Under the pieces are notes generated by a model. That model ran no database searches and had not been told where the DNA came from. It was given only the letters and a program-made list of their open reading frames with translations. From positions 270,776 to 334,775 of the forward strand of contig NZ_LMMT01000037.1 in assembly GCF_001422365.1 (NCBI RefSeq): a stretch of DNA of 64,000 bases, written 5' to 3'. Shown here one piece after another: positions 1-8,480 of the stretch. This stretch comes from Pseudorhodoferax sp. Leaf265. Its GTDB lineage: Bacteria > Pseudomonadota > Gammaproteobacteria > Burkholderiales > Burkholderiaceae_C. Each line of letters begins with the position of its first letter. The first letter of the stretch is position 1. Both the position numbers and the translations under genes were made by a program.

Positions 1-401
1 ACCGAGCAGTAGATCAGCCGCGGGTTGATCTTGCGCAGCGAGGCTTCGTCCAGCCCGTAGCGTGCCAGCGTGCCTGCCTTGTAGTTCTCCAGCACGATGT
101 CGGCTTCCGCCGCCAGGTCCTTCACGATCTGCTGACCCTCGGGCTTCTCCAGGCTCACCGTGATCGAGCGCTTGCCGCGGTTCACGGCCAGGTAGTAGCC
201 GGCCTCCTTGGTGTCGCGGCCCTCGGCGTCCTTCAGGAAGGGCGGCCCCCAGGTGCGCGTGTCGTCGCCTGCGCCGGGGCGCTCGACCTTGATCACGTCG
301 GCGCCCAGGTCGGCGAGGATCTGGCTGGCCCAGGGTGCGGCGAGGATGCGGCTGAGGTCGAGCACTTTCACGTGCGACAGTGGGCCTTTGGCGGTGGTCA
401 T
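1..401 (-). CDS. Class III (CaiB/BaiF) CoA-transferase, C-terminus off the window
   Basis: The first 133 residues of a family III CoA-transferase, starting MTTAKGPLSHVKVLDLSRIL and leaving the window at the left edge. The family moves CoA between acyl-CoA thioesters and free carboxylates in the cytoplasm. The N-terminal signature is clear: LDLSRILAAPWASQILADLG, then DVIKVERPGAGDDTR, then the NRGKRSIT segment that follows the CoA-binding fold. An AAGGAGA ribosome site lies just upstream of the ATG at 401. It is divergent from the Bug binding protein at 598, so uptake and CoA activation of one carboxylate is likely. The substrate cannot be told. Confidence 0.93.
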   Translation of the reverse strand, partial: MTTAKGPLSHVKVLDLSRILAAPWASQILADLGADVIKVERPGAGDDTRTWGPPFLKDAEGRDTKEAGYYLAVNRGKRSITVSLEKPEGQQIVKDLAAEADIVLENYKAGTLARYGLDEASLRKINPRLIYCS

Positions 402-597
402 CTGGAGAATCTCCTTGGGGATGCCATTGATTCTGGAAGCCGCCACCGCTTCGGGCTACCCGCCAGCCGGCAAGGCTGTGATGCGCCGCGGCGCATAGCA
501 GCGCCGGCTTTGCATAGCAGGTATGCGCATGGCATCGGTGGCAGACGGGCGGCCGCTTCCTACAGTGCCTGCACGTTAATCCCGTGGAGACATCGCC
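402..597. promoter_or_regulatory. Divergent promoter region with palindrome and GCATAGCAG repeats
   Basis: This 196-bp spacer separates the CoA-transferase (minus) from the Bug gene (plus). It holds a perfect 16-bp palindrome, ATGCGCCGCGGCGCAT, at 481-496. The 9-mer GCATAGCAG occurs twice on the plus strand (493-501 and 512-520), 19 bp apart. The same 9-mer occurs on the minus strand at 4217-4225, upstream of the enoyl-CoA hydratase gene. A TACAGT box near 559-564 is a possible -10 for the Bug gene. LysR-type control of both sides is inferred. Confidence 0.45.
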
Positions 598-1566
598 ATG
601 CACAAGTTCCTGAAATCCGCCGCCGCCATCGCGCTGGGCATTGCCGCGCTGTCGGTCGCAGCACAGGGCTATCCCAACAAGCCGATCCGCGTGGTCATCC
701 CGTTCCCTGCGGGCGGCCCCGTCGACCAGACTGCCCGCGCGCTCGGCGCCAAGATGGGCGCGGCGCTGGGGCAGACGCTGGTGATCGACAACAAGGGCGG
801 TGCCGGTGGCCTGATCGGTGCCGATGCGGTGGCCAAGGCGCCGGCCGATGGCTACACGGTACTGTTCTCGTCCGCCGGTGCGCTGGCGATCGTGCCGCAC
901 CTCACGGCATCCATGCCCTACGACCCGCAGAAGGACCTGATCCCGGTCACGCAGGCGCTCAAGGTGCCGGCCGTGCTGGTGGTGTCGGCCGCCTCGCCCT
1001 ACAAGACCTTTGCCGAGCTGAAGGCCGCCGCCACGGGCCAGGGCAGCAAGATCAACTACGCGTCGGCCGGAAGCGGCACGACGCCGCATCTGCAGGCCGA
1101 ACTGCTCAAGCGCGAAGCCCAGCTCAACATCAACCACATCCCGTACCGCGGCGCGGCGCCGGCCATCACCGACATCCTGGGCGGGCAGGTCGACATGATG
1201 ATGGTCGACATCCCGGTCGCGCTGCCCTTCATCCAGTCCGGCAAGCTGCGCGCGCTTGCAGTCACGAACAGCAAGCGCATCCCCATCATGAAGGACGTGC
1301 CGACCATGGCCGAGCTGGGCGTGCCCAAGGCCGAGGCCTACAACTGGTACGGCATGCTGGCGCCGGCCCGGACGCCTGCCGACATCGTGGGCAAGCTGTA
1401 CACGACGACGGGCGCCGCGCTGCATTCTCCCGAGCTGCTCAAGCAGTTCGAACAACAGGGGGTGGAGGTGGTGGCCAGCAAGCCCGAGGAGTTCGGCGCC
1501 TTCATCGCGGCCGAGTCAGCGCGCTGGGGGGCACTGGCGAAGGCGGTCGGGGCCAAGCTCGATTGA
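598..1566 (+). CDS. Bug-family (TTT) periplasmic solute-binding protein
   Basis: A 322-aa Bug receptor of the tripartite tricarboxylate transporter family, which binds carboxylates in the periplasm. Residues 1-22 form a Sec signal peptide ([19 protein letters not shown]). Family motifs follow: [20 protein letters not shown] at the mature N-terminus, then [24 protein letters not shown], and [20 protein letters not shown] near the middle. A GGAG ribosome site precedes the ATG. It is divergent from a CoA-transferase. No TctA or TctB membrane subunits are encoded nearby, so the receptor must share a distant transporter or act as a sensor. The ligand is unknown. Confidence 0.93.
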   Translation: MHKFLKSAAAIALGIAALSVAAQGYPNKPIRVVIPFPAGGPVDQTARALGAKMGAALGQTLVIDNKGGAGGLIGADAVAKAPADGYTVLFSSAGALAIVPHLTASMPYDPQKDLIPVTQALKVPAVLVVSAASPYKTFAELKAAATGQGSKINYASAGSGTTPHLQAELLKREAQLNINHIPYRGAAPAITDILGGQVDMMMVDIPVALPFIQSGKLRALAVTNSKRIPIMKDVPTMAELGVPKAEAYNWYGMLAPARTPADIVGKLYTTTGAALHSPELLKQFEQQGVEVVASKPEEFGAFIAAESARWGALAKAVGAKLD

Positions 1567-1601
1567 GTGGATGGCGCTCGGCTTGCGCCGCGCGCCCGGG
1601 A

Positions 1602-2285
1602 TCAGCGCTGGATGCGGCCGCCGCGCTTGGCCAGCTCCAGCGTCGCGATCGCATTGCGGTGCACCTCGTCCGGCCTGGCGTGGGCCGTCCGGGTCGGCCT
1701 TGCCCATCACGATAAAGATGTTGCAGTCCGGGCTGCCGGCGCCGGACGAGAACCACTTGCGGCCGTTGATGACGTAGTGGTCGCCATCGCGCTCGATGGC
1801 GCACTGGATGCTGGTGGCGTCAGACGAGGCCATGGCCGGCTCGGTCATCAGGAACCCCGACCGGATGGTGCCGCCCAGCAAGGGCTCCAGCGCGTCCTTC
1901 TGCGCCTCGGCGCCGTAGCGTTCGATGGTCTCCATCTTGCCGGTGTCGGGCGCCGAGAAGTTGAAGACCTGGGCCGACCAGGACACGCGGCCCATCAGCT
2001 CGCACAGCGGCGCATGGTCCAGGTTGGAGACGCCAGGCACGCCGCGGTGCGCGTGCGGCAGGAACAGGTTCCAGAGGCCGAGAGGCTGGCCTCGCGCGCG
2101 AGGGGTTTGAGTTCCTCGATCAGCGGCGAGACCTGCCAGGCATTGCCGGCGCTGCGGAAGGCTGCCATCTCTTCATGGCTGCGGGCCTCGTTCGGATGAA
2201 TGTGGCGGTCGAAGAAGGCCTGCATGCGTTGCAGCAGGTCGGCCGTCCTGGCGGAGGGTTGGCGAACACGGGTGTCTCCTTGCAT
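1602..2285 (-). pseudogene. Decayed acyl-CoA dehydrogenase (frameshifts plus internal deletion)
   Basis: Remains of an acyl-CoA dehydrogenase spread over more than one frame. The N-terminal part (LLQRMQAFFDRHIHPNEARS) is read until about 2075. A one-base slip is then needed to reach [36 protein letters not shown] and [14 protein letters not shown]. After [11 protein letters not shown] (near 1680) about 200 residues are missing, and the sequence jumps in another frame to the family C-terminus [19 protein letters not shown], ending at a TGA at 1602-1604. A further slip near 2255 would join a GTG start at 2269, preceded by AAGGAGA, to the same protein. It lies downstream of the ECH-Bug pair, so it was probably the third gene of that operon. 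Confidence 0.85.
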
Positions 2286-2362
2286 GAACCCACGCTGCGT
2301 GCGCGGCCGGCCACGGCAGCCCCGCGCCATGCGGTGCGGCGCCCACCGTCGACTTGCGCTTG

Positions 2363-3349
2363 TCAATCCAGGCGGATGCCGGCGCGCTGTACCACCTGTG
2401 CCCATCTGGCCAGGTCGGTCCGGATCAGGCTGGCGAATTCCTGTGGCGAGCTGAGCCGGACCTCGATGCCGGCGTCCGCCATCTGGCGCGCCATCTCGGG
2501 CGTGGACATGGCCGCGCCGATTTCGCGGTGCAGCGTGTCGATGATGGGCTGCGGCGTACCGGCCGGTGCCAGCATGCCCAGCCACAACGTCATGTCGTAG
2601 CTGGCCATGCCGGGCGTCTCGGCGATCGTGGGTACCGAAGGCATGGCCGGGGAGCGCTTGGCACCCGTCATGCCGAGTGGGCGCAGTTTGCCGGTCTTCG
2701 CGTAGTCGACGAAGTTCGAGGTGGTGTCGAACATCATCGAGATGCGCCCGCCGAGGAAGTCGGTCATCGCCGGTGCGCTGCCCTTGTAGGGAACGTGCGT
2801 CAGGTCGATCTGGGCCTGGCTCTTGAACAGTTCGCCCGACAGATGGCTGGTGGTGCCGTTGCCGGCCGAGGCGAAGGTCAGCTCGCCCGGCTTGCTGCGC
2901 GCCAGCGCGATCAGCTCGGCCACGTTCTGCGCCGGAACGCCCGGATGCACCACCAGCAGGTTCGAGGTGCTGTGCGTCAGCGTGATCGGCACGAAGCTCT
3001 TGACCGGGTCGTAGCGCAAGCTCTTGTACAGGTTGGGATTGATCGTGAGCGAGCCCATGGTGGCGAACAGCAGCGTGTAGCCATCCGGCGCGGATGTGGC
3101 CACCGCCTCGGCGCCGATGCTGCCGCCCGCGCCGGCCCGGTTGTCGATGACCACACCCTTGCCCAGCCGCTCGGAGAGCTTCTGGCCCAGCGTGCGCGCC
3201 ATGAGGTCGGTGGCGCCGCCCGCCGGGAATGGCACGACAAGGCGGACGGGCTTGTCGGGATAGTCGGCGGCACTGGCGTGGGCGGCCAGGCACAGCGCGG
3301 CTGCACCCAGCAGCAGGTTGCGGCGCCCGGCCCGGTAGGCGTGGCGCAT
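2363..3349 (-). CDS. Bug-family (TTT) periplasmic solute-binding protein
   Basis: A 328-aa extracytoplasmic receptor for carboxylates. The signal peptide is residues 1-27 (RRNLLLGAAALCLAAHASA). The mature protein opens YPDKPVRLVVPFPAGGATDL and has DNRAGAGGSIGAEAVATSAPDGYTL and HVPYKGSAPAMTDFLGGRIS. The C-terminal VQRAGIRLD is typical of the family. The ATG at 3349 is one base from the stop of the enoyl-CoA hydratase gene upstream, so the two are translated from one message. The decayed acyl-CoA dehydrogenase follows 77 bp downstream. The receptor probably feeds the pathway whose CoA steps the neighbours encode. The ligand is unknown. Confidence 0.93.
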   Translation of the reverse strand: MRHAYRAGRRNLLLGAAALCLAAHASAADYPDKPVRLVVPFPAGGATDLMARTLGQKLSERLGKGVVIDNRAGAGGSIGAEAVATSAPDGYTLLFATMGSLTINPNLYKSLRYDPVKSFVPITLTHSTSNLLVVHPGVPAQNVAELIALARSKPGELTFASAGNGTTSHLSGELFKSQAQIDLTHVPYKGSAPAMTDFLGGRISMMFDTTSNFVDYAKTGKLRPLGMTGAKRSPAMPSVPTIAETPGMASYDMTLWLGMLAPAGTPQPIIDTLHREIGAAMSTPEMARQMADAGIEVRLSSPQEFASLIRTDLARWAQVVQRAGIRLD

Positions 3350-3350
3350 G

Positions 3351-4127
3351 TCAGCGGCCCGTGAAGACCGGGGCGCGCTTCTCGGCGAAGGCGCGTTGGG
3401 CTTCCTTGGCGTCGTCGGTCTTGCCGATCTGTGCCGTCATGTCCTGCTCGTAGCGGTAACCGTCGCGCAGGCTCATGTCCTCGATCACATTCAGCGTGTG
3501 CTTGCCCATGCGCGTGGAGACTGGGCTCTTGGACGCGATGCTCTGGGCGATCTCCATGGCTGTGGCCATGAGTTCCTCGGGCGCCACGCAGGCCTCGACG
3601 ATGCCCAGCCGGTACAGCTCCGCGCCCGGTACGCGCATGCCGGTCAGGGCCATGCGACGCAGGCGCGAATGGCTGAACAGGCGCATGGCATGGCGGCAGC
3701 CGCCCAGCAGGCCTACGTCGACTTCAGGCAGGCCCAGCGAGGCTCTCTCGGAGGCCACCAGGATGTCACTGGACGCGGCCATGGCCACGCCCGAGCCGAG
3801 CGCCGCGCCGTTGATGGCGCAGACCACGGGCTTGGCGCATTCGCGGATCGCGTGGAAGCACTCGCGCGTGCGGCGCGAATGGGCGGGCAGGTCGCCCGGT
3901 CCCTTGATGACGGAGGCGCGGCCCTTCAGGTCGGCCCCTGCACAGAACACCTTGCCGGCGCCGGTCAGCACCACGGCGCGCACCTCGTCCATCTCGGAAA
4001 TGCGGTCCAGCGCCAGCGTGAGCTCGTCGTTCAGCGTGCGCGTGAGCGCATTGACGGGCGGCGCGTTCATGGTCAGCGTGGCCACATGGCCGTTCAGTTC
4101 GTAGATGAGTTGGGTCAGGTCGTCCAT
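3351..4127 (-). CDS. Enoyl-CoA hydratase/isomerase (crotonase) family protein
   Basis: A 258-aa crotonase-fold protein, the usual size. It has the oxyanion-hole segments AGKVFCAGADLKGR and AINGAALGSGVAMAASSDIL, and LGLPEVDVGLLGG, where E/D residues act in hydration in classical members. Such enzymes hydrate, isomerise or cleave enoyl-CoA thioesters in the cytoplasm. The ATG at 4127 (MDDLTQLIYEL) is chosen because GGAG sits 8 bases upstream; a longer reading to 4358 adds residues without family character. It is the first gene of an operon with a Bug protein and a broken acyl-CoA dehydrogenase. The closest relative in this window is the ECH at 27847 (shared NAIRECAKPV-like segment). Confidence 0.92.
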   Translation of the reverse strand: MDDLTQLIYELNGHVATLTMNAPPVNALTRTLNDELTLALDRISEMDEVRAVVLTGAGKVFCAGADLKGRASVIKGPGDLPAHSRRTRECFHAIRECAKPVVCAINGAALGSGVAMAASSDILVASERASLGLPEVDVGLLGGCRHAMRLFSHSRLRRMALTGMRVPGAELYRLGIVEACVAPEELMATAMEIAQSIASKSPVSTRMGKHTLNVIEDMSLRDGYRYEQDMTAQIGKTDDAKEAQRAFAEKRAPVFTGR

Positions 4128-4216
4128 GCAGTCTCCAGTGCGCGGCATAGCGTGGTTTTGGCGAGCCACCAGTCTAGTGAACGATGTCGAAGGCAGATAG
4201 GACGCAAGCCGCAGGG

Positions 4217-4225
4217 CTGCTATGC
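4217..4225 (-). promoter_or_regulatory. GCATAGCAG motif upstream of the ECH operon
   Basis: Read on the minus strand, GCATAGCAG lies about 90 bp upstream of the ECH start at 4127. Its distance and orientation are similar to those of the two copies upstream of the Bug gene at 598. This suggests one regulator controls both units; the LysR protein at 4343 is the nearest candidate. With only three sites this is suggestive, not proven. Confidence 0.35.
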
Positions 4226-4342
4226 AGATCGGACCATGTCTGTGCCCCTGTGCTGAAGGCCGCGGCCCATGGCTGGGGCGGGCACACGGATCGTGCACGG
4301 CCTTGCGACAAAACGGAAAACCCACTGCGTTCATTCGACCGC

Positions 4343-5269
4343 TCACCCGCCAGCCCATGATGCGCCGCAGGAAAGGTCCTGCGCGATGCCGTCGACCAAT
4401 GCAAGACGCAGACAGGCGGCAGCCCCCTCCAGCGGCCTGTCCTTGGGACTGACGAGGGCCAGCTCCGAATCCTCCAGCGTCAGCAGATGCCGCGCCACCA
4501 GGCCCCGGCGCTGCGCATAACGGGCGCCCAGCGTCTCGACGATGGCCACGCCCAACTGCTGCGCAGCGAACTCGCAGGCGGTATAGGACTGCGTGACCTC
4601 CATCTGCGGGTGGTAGGCCAGCCCTGCTGCTGCTATGGCCCGTTCCGTGGCCAGCCCCGCTGGCAGAGCCGACGACAACACGATCGGCCCCAGGGCCGCC
4701 ACGGCGGCCAGCGTTGGCGGCGCCTTGCGACGTGCCAGCGGATGTGCAGGATGGAACACCGCGTGCAGGCTCAACGGCGCAAGCCGCTCCTTGACGGCGC
4801 GCTTGCCGACCGCGGCAGCACTGGTGATGACCAACCCCAGATCGACGCGGTGGTCCACCACCATGTCGACGATTTCCAGCGCCGTGCCGGCCCGCACCGT
4901 CAGTGCCACCTGCGGATGGGCCTGCCGCACCGACACCAGGGCCTGCGGTAGCAGCATGGTGGAGGCGATGGCTACGGCGCCCACCGTCAGGCGCATTGTC
5001 GTGCCCTTGCGGATGTCGCTCGCCAGCCGGTCGACTGCATCCATGGCCGACAGCGCATGCAGCACCTCCGGAATCAACGAGCGGCCCTGGGTGGTCAGCT
5101 GCAGCCGGCGCTGCTCGCGGCTGAACAGCGCGAAGCCCAGCCGCGTCTCCAGGTCGCGCAGCAGCGCGCTCGCGGCCGGCTGGCTCATGTGCACGCTCGC
5201 GGCCGCGGCCGTCACCGTGGGCTGCAGGTACATGGCGCGCAGCAGCGCCAGCTCACGCCGGCTCAACAT
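4343..5269 (-). CDS. LysR-family transcriptional regulator
   Basis: A 308-aa LysR-type regulator. The winged helix-turn-helix is at residues 1-60 (MLSRRELALLRAMYLQPTVT, then AAASVHMSQPAASALLRDLE and GFALFSREQRRLQLTTQG). The inducer-binding domain is residues 90-300 (MRLTVGAVAIASTMLLPQAL onward). It is divergent from the enolase-superfamily gene at 5339 and shares a 69-bp spacer with it, so it most likely controls that gene and itself. It is transcribed toward the ECH operon and could also control it. The inducer is unknown. Confidence 0.92.
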   Translation of the reverse strand: MLSRRELALLRAMYLQPTVTAAAASVHMSQPAASALLRDLETRLGFALFSREQRRLQLTTQGRSLIPEVLHALSAMDAVDRLASDIRKGTTMRLTVGAVAIASTMLLPQALVSVRQAHPQVALTVRAGTALEIVDMVVDHRVDLGLVITSAAAVGKRAVKERLAPLSLHAVFHPAHPLARRKAPPTLAAVAALGPIVLSSALPAGLATERAIAAAGLAYHPQMEVTQSYTACEFAAQQLGVAIVETLGARYAQRRGLVARHLLTLEDSELALVSPKDRPLEGAAACLRLALVDGIAQDLSCGASWAGG

Positions 5270-5338
5270 ACAGATTTCATATGGAATGAGTCAATTCATC
5301 TATTTGACCACTGAGTGCAGCCGCCGAAGAATGCCGCG
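5270..5338. promoter_or_regulatory. Divergent LysR/enolase-superfamily operator region
   Basis: This AT-richer spacer holds the near-palindrome ATTTCATATGGAAT at 5274-5287, close to the T-N11-A layout of LysR boxes. A second inverted repeat, GTCAA-N9-TTGAC, spans 5290-5308. Both sit between the regulator start (5269) and the enzyme start (5339), the usual place for a LysR binding site. Function is inferred from position and symmetry. Confidence 0.45.
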
Positions 5339-6436
5339 ATGACCTCCAACACCATCGTTTCCGTCATCTGCATCCCTATGCGGCTGCCGTTCCACCACTG
5401 GAGCAGCCCACCGCTGTTCGCCGGCCGCCCACGCGACAAGCTGGACAGCGCGCTGGTGCGCGTGCAGACGCAGGACGGCAGCGTGGCCTGGGGCGAGTCC
5501 TACTGCGTGGAGCCGCGCGCGTTGCAGGCCATTTTTGAGACGCTCGTCGCGCCGCTGGCCTGTGGCCGACAAGCCGACGAGGAGACACTGCTGCCTGGCA
5601 TGCAGCGCGTGCTGCACAACCTGGGCCGCTCCGGCCCCGTGGTGCACGCGCTGGCCGGCTTGGACATCGCGCTGTGGGACCTGCGCGCCAAGCGCGCTGG
5701 CGTGCCCTTGCACGCCCTGCTGGGCGGCATGCGCCGCGAGCGCGTGCGTGTCTATGCTTCCCTGCTGCAGTATTACGGCAAGGCCGAGCTGCTGCACAGC
5801 GTGACCGCGCGCGCACTGGCCCAGGGCTTCACCGAGATCAAGCTGCACGAGCGCACGGCCGAGGCGCTGGCCGCGGTGCGCCACGCGACCGGCCCAGGCG
5901 TGCCCATCATGGTCGACACCAACTGCGCATGGCTGCCGCACGAGGCCGAGGCCGCCATTGCGGCCATGCTGCCGCACGAGCCGTACTGGATCGAGGAGCC
6001 GCTCTGGGTGCCGGAAGACGCGCAGGCTCTGGCCACGCTGCGCCAGCGCTGCGGAGTGCCGTTGGCCGTGGGAGAAAACGCAAGTTCTGCGCTGGCGCTG
6101 CGCCGCATGGCCGAGCAGGGCACGGTGCAGTATGTGCAGCCCAGCGTGATCAAGCTGGGGCTCACGGCTGCACTGGACATTGCGCGTTCCTGCGAAGGCA
6201 CCGGCACGGTCTGCGCGCCGCAGGTGGCCTTCTTCGGCCCCGGTTTCCTGGCCAGCCTGCACCTCATCGCGGCGCAGCAAGACGAGGTCTCGCTGGAGAG
6301 GCTGTTCGTCGAACTTGCCCACGTTCCCTATGCCGCCACCGTGCCCATCGAGAACGGATGGCTGCAGGTGCCCGACGCGCCAGGCTTGGGCGCGGACCCC
6401 GAGCCCGCGCTGGTCGAAGGCCGCTACGCCGGCTAA
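5339..6436 (+). CDS. Mandelate racemase/muconate lactonizing enzyme family protein
   Basis: A 365-aa enolase-superfamily enzyme; members abstract the alpha-proton of a carboxylate with an Mg2+-bound enolate intermediate. The capping domain (residues 1-125) includes RDKLDSALVRVQTQDGSVAW and GLDIALWDLRAKRAGVPLHALLGG. The barrel carries EIKLHE, MVDTNCAW, WIEEPLW and AVGENAS, which supply the lysine and the acidic metal ligands. The usual K-x-K reads K-L-H here, and the segment where MR-type enzymes have their catalytic His reads CAPQVAFFGPGF, so the chemistry may differ from mandelate racemase. The start at 5339 (MTSNTIVSV) is preferred to one 24 bases earlier. It is followed after 33 bp by a Bug gene. 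Confidence 0.88.
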   Translation: MTSNTIVSVICIPMRLPFHHWSSPPLFAGRPRDKLDSALVRVQTQDGSVAWGESYCVEPRALQAIFETLVAPLACGRQADEETLLPGMQRVLHNLGRSGPVVHALAGLDIALWDLRAKRAGVPLHALLGGMRRERVRVYASLLQYYGKAELLHSVTARALAQGFTEIKLHERTAEALAAVRHATGPGVPIMVDTNCAWLPHEAEAAIAAMLPHEPYWIEEPLWVPEDAQALATLRQRCGVPLAVGENASSALALRRMAEQGTVQYVQPSVIKLGLTAALDIARSCEGTGTVCAPQVAFFGPGFLASLHLIAAQQDEVSLERLFVELAHVPYAATVPIENGWLQVPDAPGLGADPEPALVEGRYAG

Positions 6437-6469
6437 CCATTCTTTTCAAATCAAGTGACGGAGACCCAC

Positions 6470-7450
6470 ATGCAGATCAACCGCCGCACGCTGTTGCAGC
6501 ACACCACCGTCCTGGGCTTGTCCGGCTTCGGGCCGCTGTCACGTGCTGCAGCCTACCCCGACAAGGTCGTTCGCGTCATCATTCCGTACCCCGCTGGTGG
6601 CGCTACCGACAACCTGGGCCGGCTGTGCGCGCAGGCGCTGCAGCAGGCATTGGGACAGTCTTTCATCGCCGACAACCGCGCTGGCGGCGGCACCACCATC
6701 GGCACGCGCGCGCTGGCACAGTCCGCGTCGGACGGCTACACGCTGGGTATGGTGGACAGCAGTTTCACGATCAACCCTGGCCTGCTGGGCGCTAAGCTGC
6801 CCTACGACACGCTAAAAGACTTCACCCCCATCTCGCTGGTCGCGACCGCGCCGTTCGTGCTGGTCACCCATCCCTCCGTACCGATCAAGGACCTGGCCTC
6901 CTTCATCGCGCGCGCCAAGGCGGCTCCGGGCAGCATGGCCTATGGCTCGGCGGGTGTCGGCAGCGGTCCGCACCTGGCCGGCGAACTGTTTGCGCAGCAG
7001 GCCGGCATTCAGGTCCAGCACATCCCCTACAAGGGCGGCGGCACGGTCATCACCGATCTGCTGGGCGGGCAGTTCCAATATGCGTTTGCCACCGTGCCCA
7101 CGCTGGCCGAGCACATCAAGGCTGGCCGGCTGCGCGCTCTGGCCGTCACGCCCAGGCAACGCGTGGCGCAGCTGCCGGAGGTGCCCACTTTCGCCGAAGC
7201 CGGCCTGCCCGGCGTGGACACCATGCCGCTGTTCGGCCTCATCGCGCCGGCGGGCGTGACGGCAGCCATCGTCGAGCAGCTGTCGGCGCCGCTGCGTGCA
7301 TCGATCCGCGATGGCGAAATGCGCGCACGGCTGCAGGCCATGGGCTTCCTGCCCGTGGGCAGCACGCCCGCGGAGTTCGCGCAGCGCATCCGCGAGGAGA
7401 GCGCGCAATGGGCCACGGTGGTCCGTCAAGGGAACATCCAGCCCGAATAG
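6470..7450 (+). CDS. Bug-family (TTT) solute-binding protein with Tat-like leader
   Basis: A 326-aa TTT receptor downstream of the enolase-superfamily gene and probably co-transcribed with it. The leader (NRRTLLQHTTVLGLSG) has a twin arginine, so export could be Tat- or Sec-dependent. Mature motifs are YPDKVVRVIIPYPAGGATDN, DNRAGGGTTIGTRALAQS and HIPYKGGGTVITDLLGGQF. The start at 6470 is chosen because ACGGAGA lies 8 bases upstream; an ATG-less extension to 6455 has none. The pairing suggests this receptor captures the acid that the upstream enzyme converts. Confidence 0.92.
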   Translation: MQINRRTLLQHTTVLGLSGFGPLSRAAAYPDKVVRVIIPYPAGGATDNLGRLCAQALQQALGQSFIADNRAGGGTTIGTRALAQSASDGYTLGMVDSSFTINPGLLGAKLPYDTLKDFTPISLVATAPFVLVTHPSVPIKDLASFIARAKAAPGSMAYGSAGVGSGPHLAGELFAQQAGIQVQHIPYKGGGTVITDLLGGQFQYAFATVPTLAEHIKAGRLRALAVTPRQRVAQLPEVPTFAEAGLPGVDTMPLFGLIAPAGVTAAIVEQLSAPLRASIRDGEMRARLQAMGFLPVGSTPAEFAQRIREESAQWATVVRQGNIQPE

Positions 7451-7705
7451 ACCGGCCCCCGCAGGCGAAGTGGCTTCCGCCCGGCGTGCTGGGTCAGCGA
7501 CGCGACGGGCTTGTCCCAGCTTGATCGCGAGGGGCGCGGCCCGAGATCCTCATTGGCCCTATGCGGTTCACGTTCCGCTTCCGCCGCAGTGGTCGCTCGT
7601 TGTCGAACCGGGACGATGCTCTCACCGTAGAAGTCAGATGCTTGTGGCTCGGCAGGGTGGAAGGCCGTTCGACGTGGGCGAGAGTGTGCAACGGCTCATG
7701 TGCGC

Positions 7706-8432
7706 AGCGCTCACGCGCAACAGGACTTCGAGCGCCTTGCACCCGGGCAGGCCATCGGGCGCGTGCTGGACGTGACCGACTTCGACGCCATCGACGGCGT
7801 GGTGGCGGACATCGAGGCGACGGTGGGGCCGATCGATGTGCTGGTGAACAACGCGGGCTACGGGCACGTAGGGTGTGCTGGAAGAGTCGCCGCTGCACGA
7901 GATGCGCCGCCAGTTCGACGTGAACGTGTTCGGCGCGGTGGCCATGACCAAGGCGGTGCTGCCCTGCATGCGCAAGCGCCGGCGCGGCCACATCCTCAAC
8001 ATCACCTCCATGGGCGGCTTCGTCACCATGCCGGGCATCGCCTACCACTGCGGCAGCAAGTTCGCGCTGGAAGGCATCTCCGAAGCGCTGGGCAAGGAGG
8101 TCAAGCCCTTCGGCATCCACGTCACCGCCGTGGCGCCGGGCTCGTTCCGCACCGATTGGGCGGGACGGTCGATGGCCCGCACCGCGCGGTCCATCGCCGA
8201 CTACGACGCGCTGTTCGATCCGATCCGCACGGCACGTGCCGAGAAGAGTGGCAAGCAGCTCGGCGATCCGGCCAAGGCGGCCCGGGCCATGCTGGCGGTG
8301 ATCGCGAGCGACGCCCCGCCCGCGCATCTGCTGCTCGGCAGCGATGCGCTCGCGCTGGTGCGCGACAAGCTGTCGGCGCTGACCCAGAAGCTGCACGCCT
8401 GGGAGGCGCTGGCGCGTTCGACCGATGGCTGA
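7706..8432 (+). pseudogene. Broken short-chain dehydrogenase (5' truncated, frameshifted)
   Basis: A classical SDR in two frames. The first piece reads QDFERLAPGQAIGRVLDVTD and ends PIDVLVNNAGYGH near 7865. The second frame takes over with LEESPLHEMRRQFDVNVFGA and contains ITSMGGFVTMPGIAYHCGSK, the Ser and the Tyr-x-x-x-Lys catalytic residues. A one-base insertion near 7868-7870 explains the break. The N-terminal Rossmann strand with the glycine-rich cofactor motif is absent: the roughly 250 bp between the Bug stop at 7450 and this point contain no match to it. No working NAD(P)-binding enzyme can be made. Confidence 0.82.
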
Positions 8433-8441
8433 AGGCCCGGG

Positions 8442-8470
8442 CTAATGCCCGCCTAACTGAGGCCCGCTAA
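8442..8470 (+). promoter_or_regulatory. CTAA direct repeats before the two-component operon
   Basis: CTAA occurs at 8442-8445, 8453-8456 and 8467-8470, usually as GCTAA or CCTAA. The first two are 11 bp apart. They end 10 bp before the response-regulator ATG at 8481, which has no obvious Shine-Dalgarno sequence, so the message may have a very short leader. The same repeats occur at 10497-10533. They look like OmpR-family half-sites and suggest autoregulation. Confidence 0.55.
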
Positions 8471-8480
8471 GCTGCAGCCC

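Noticed and set aside
7561-7923. A 120-codon plus frame before the broken SDR
   Set aside because: Arg-rich, no motif, overlaps the SDR remnant in another frame.
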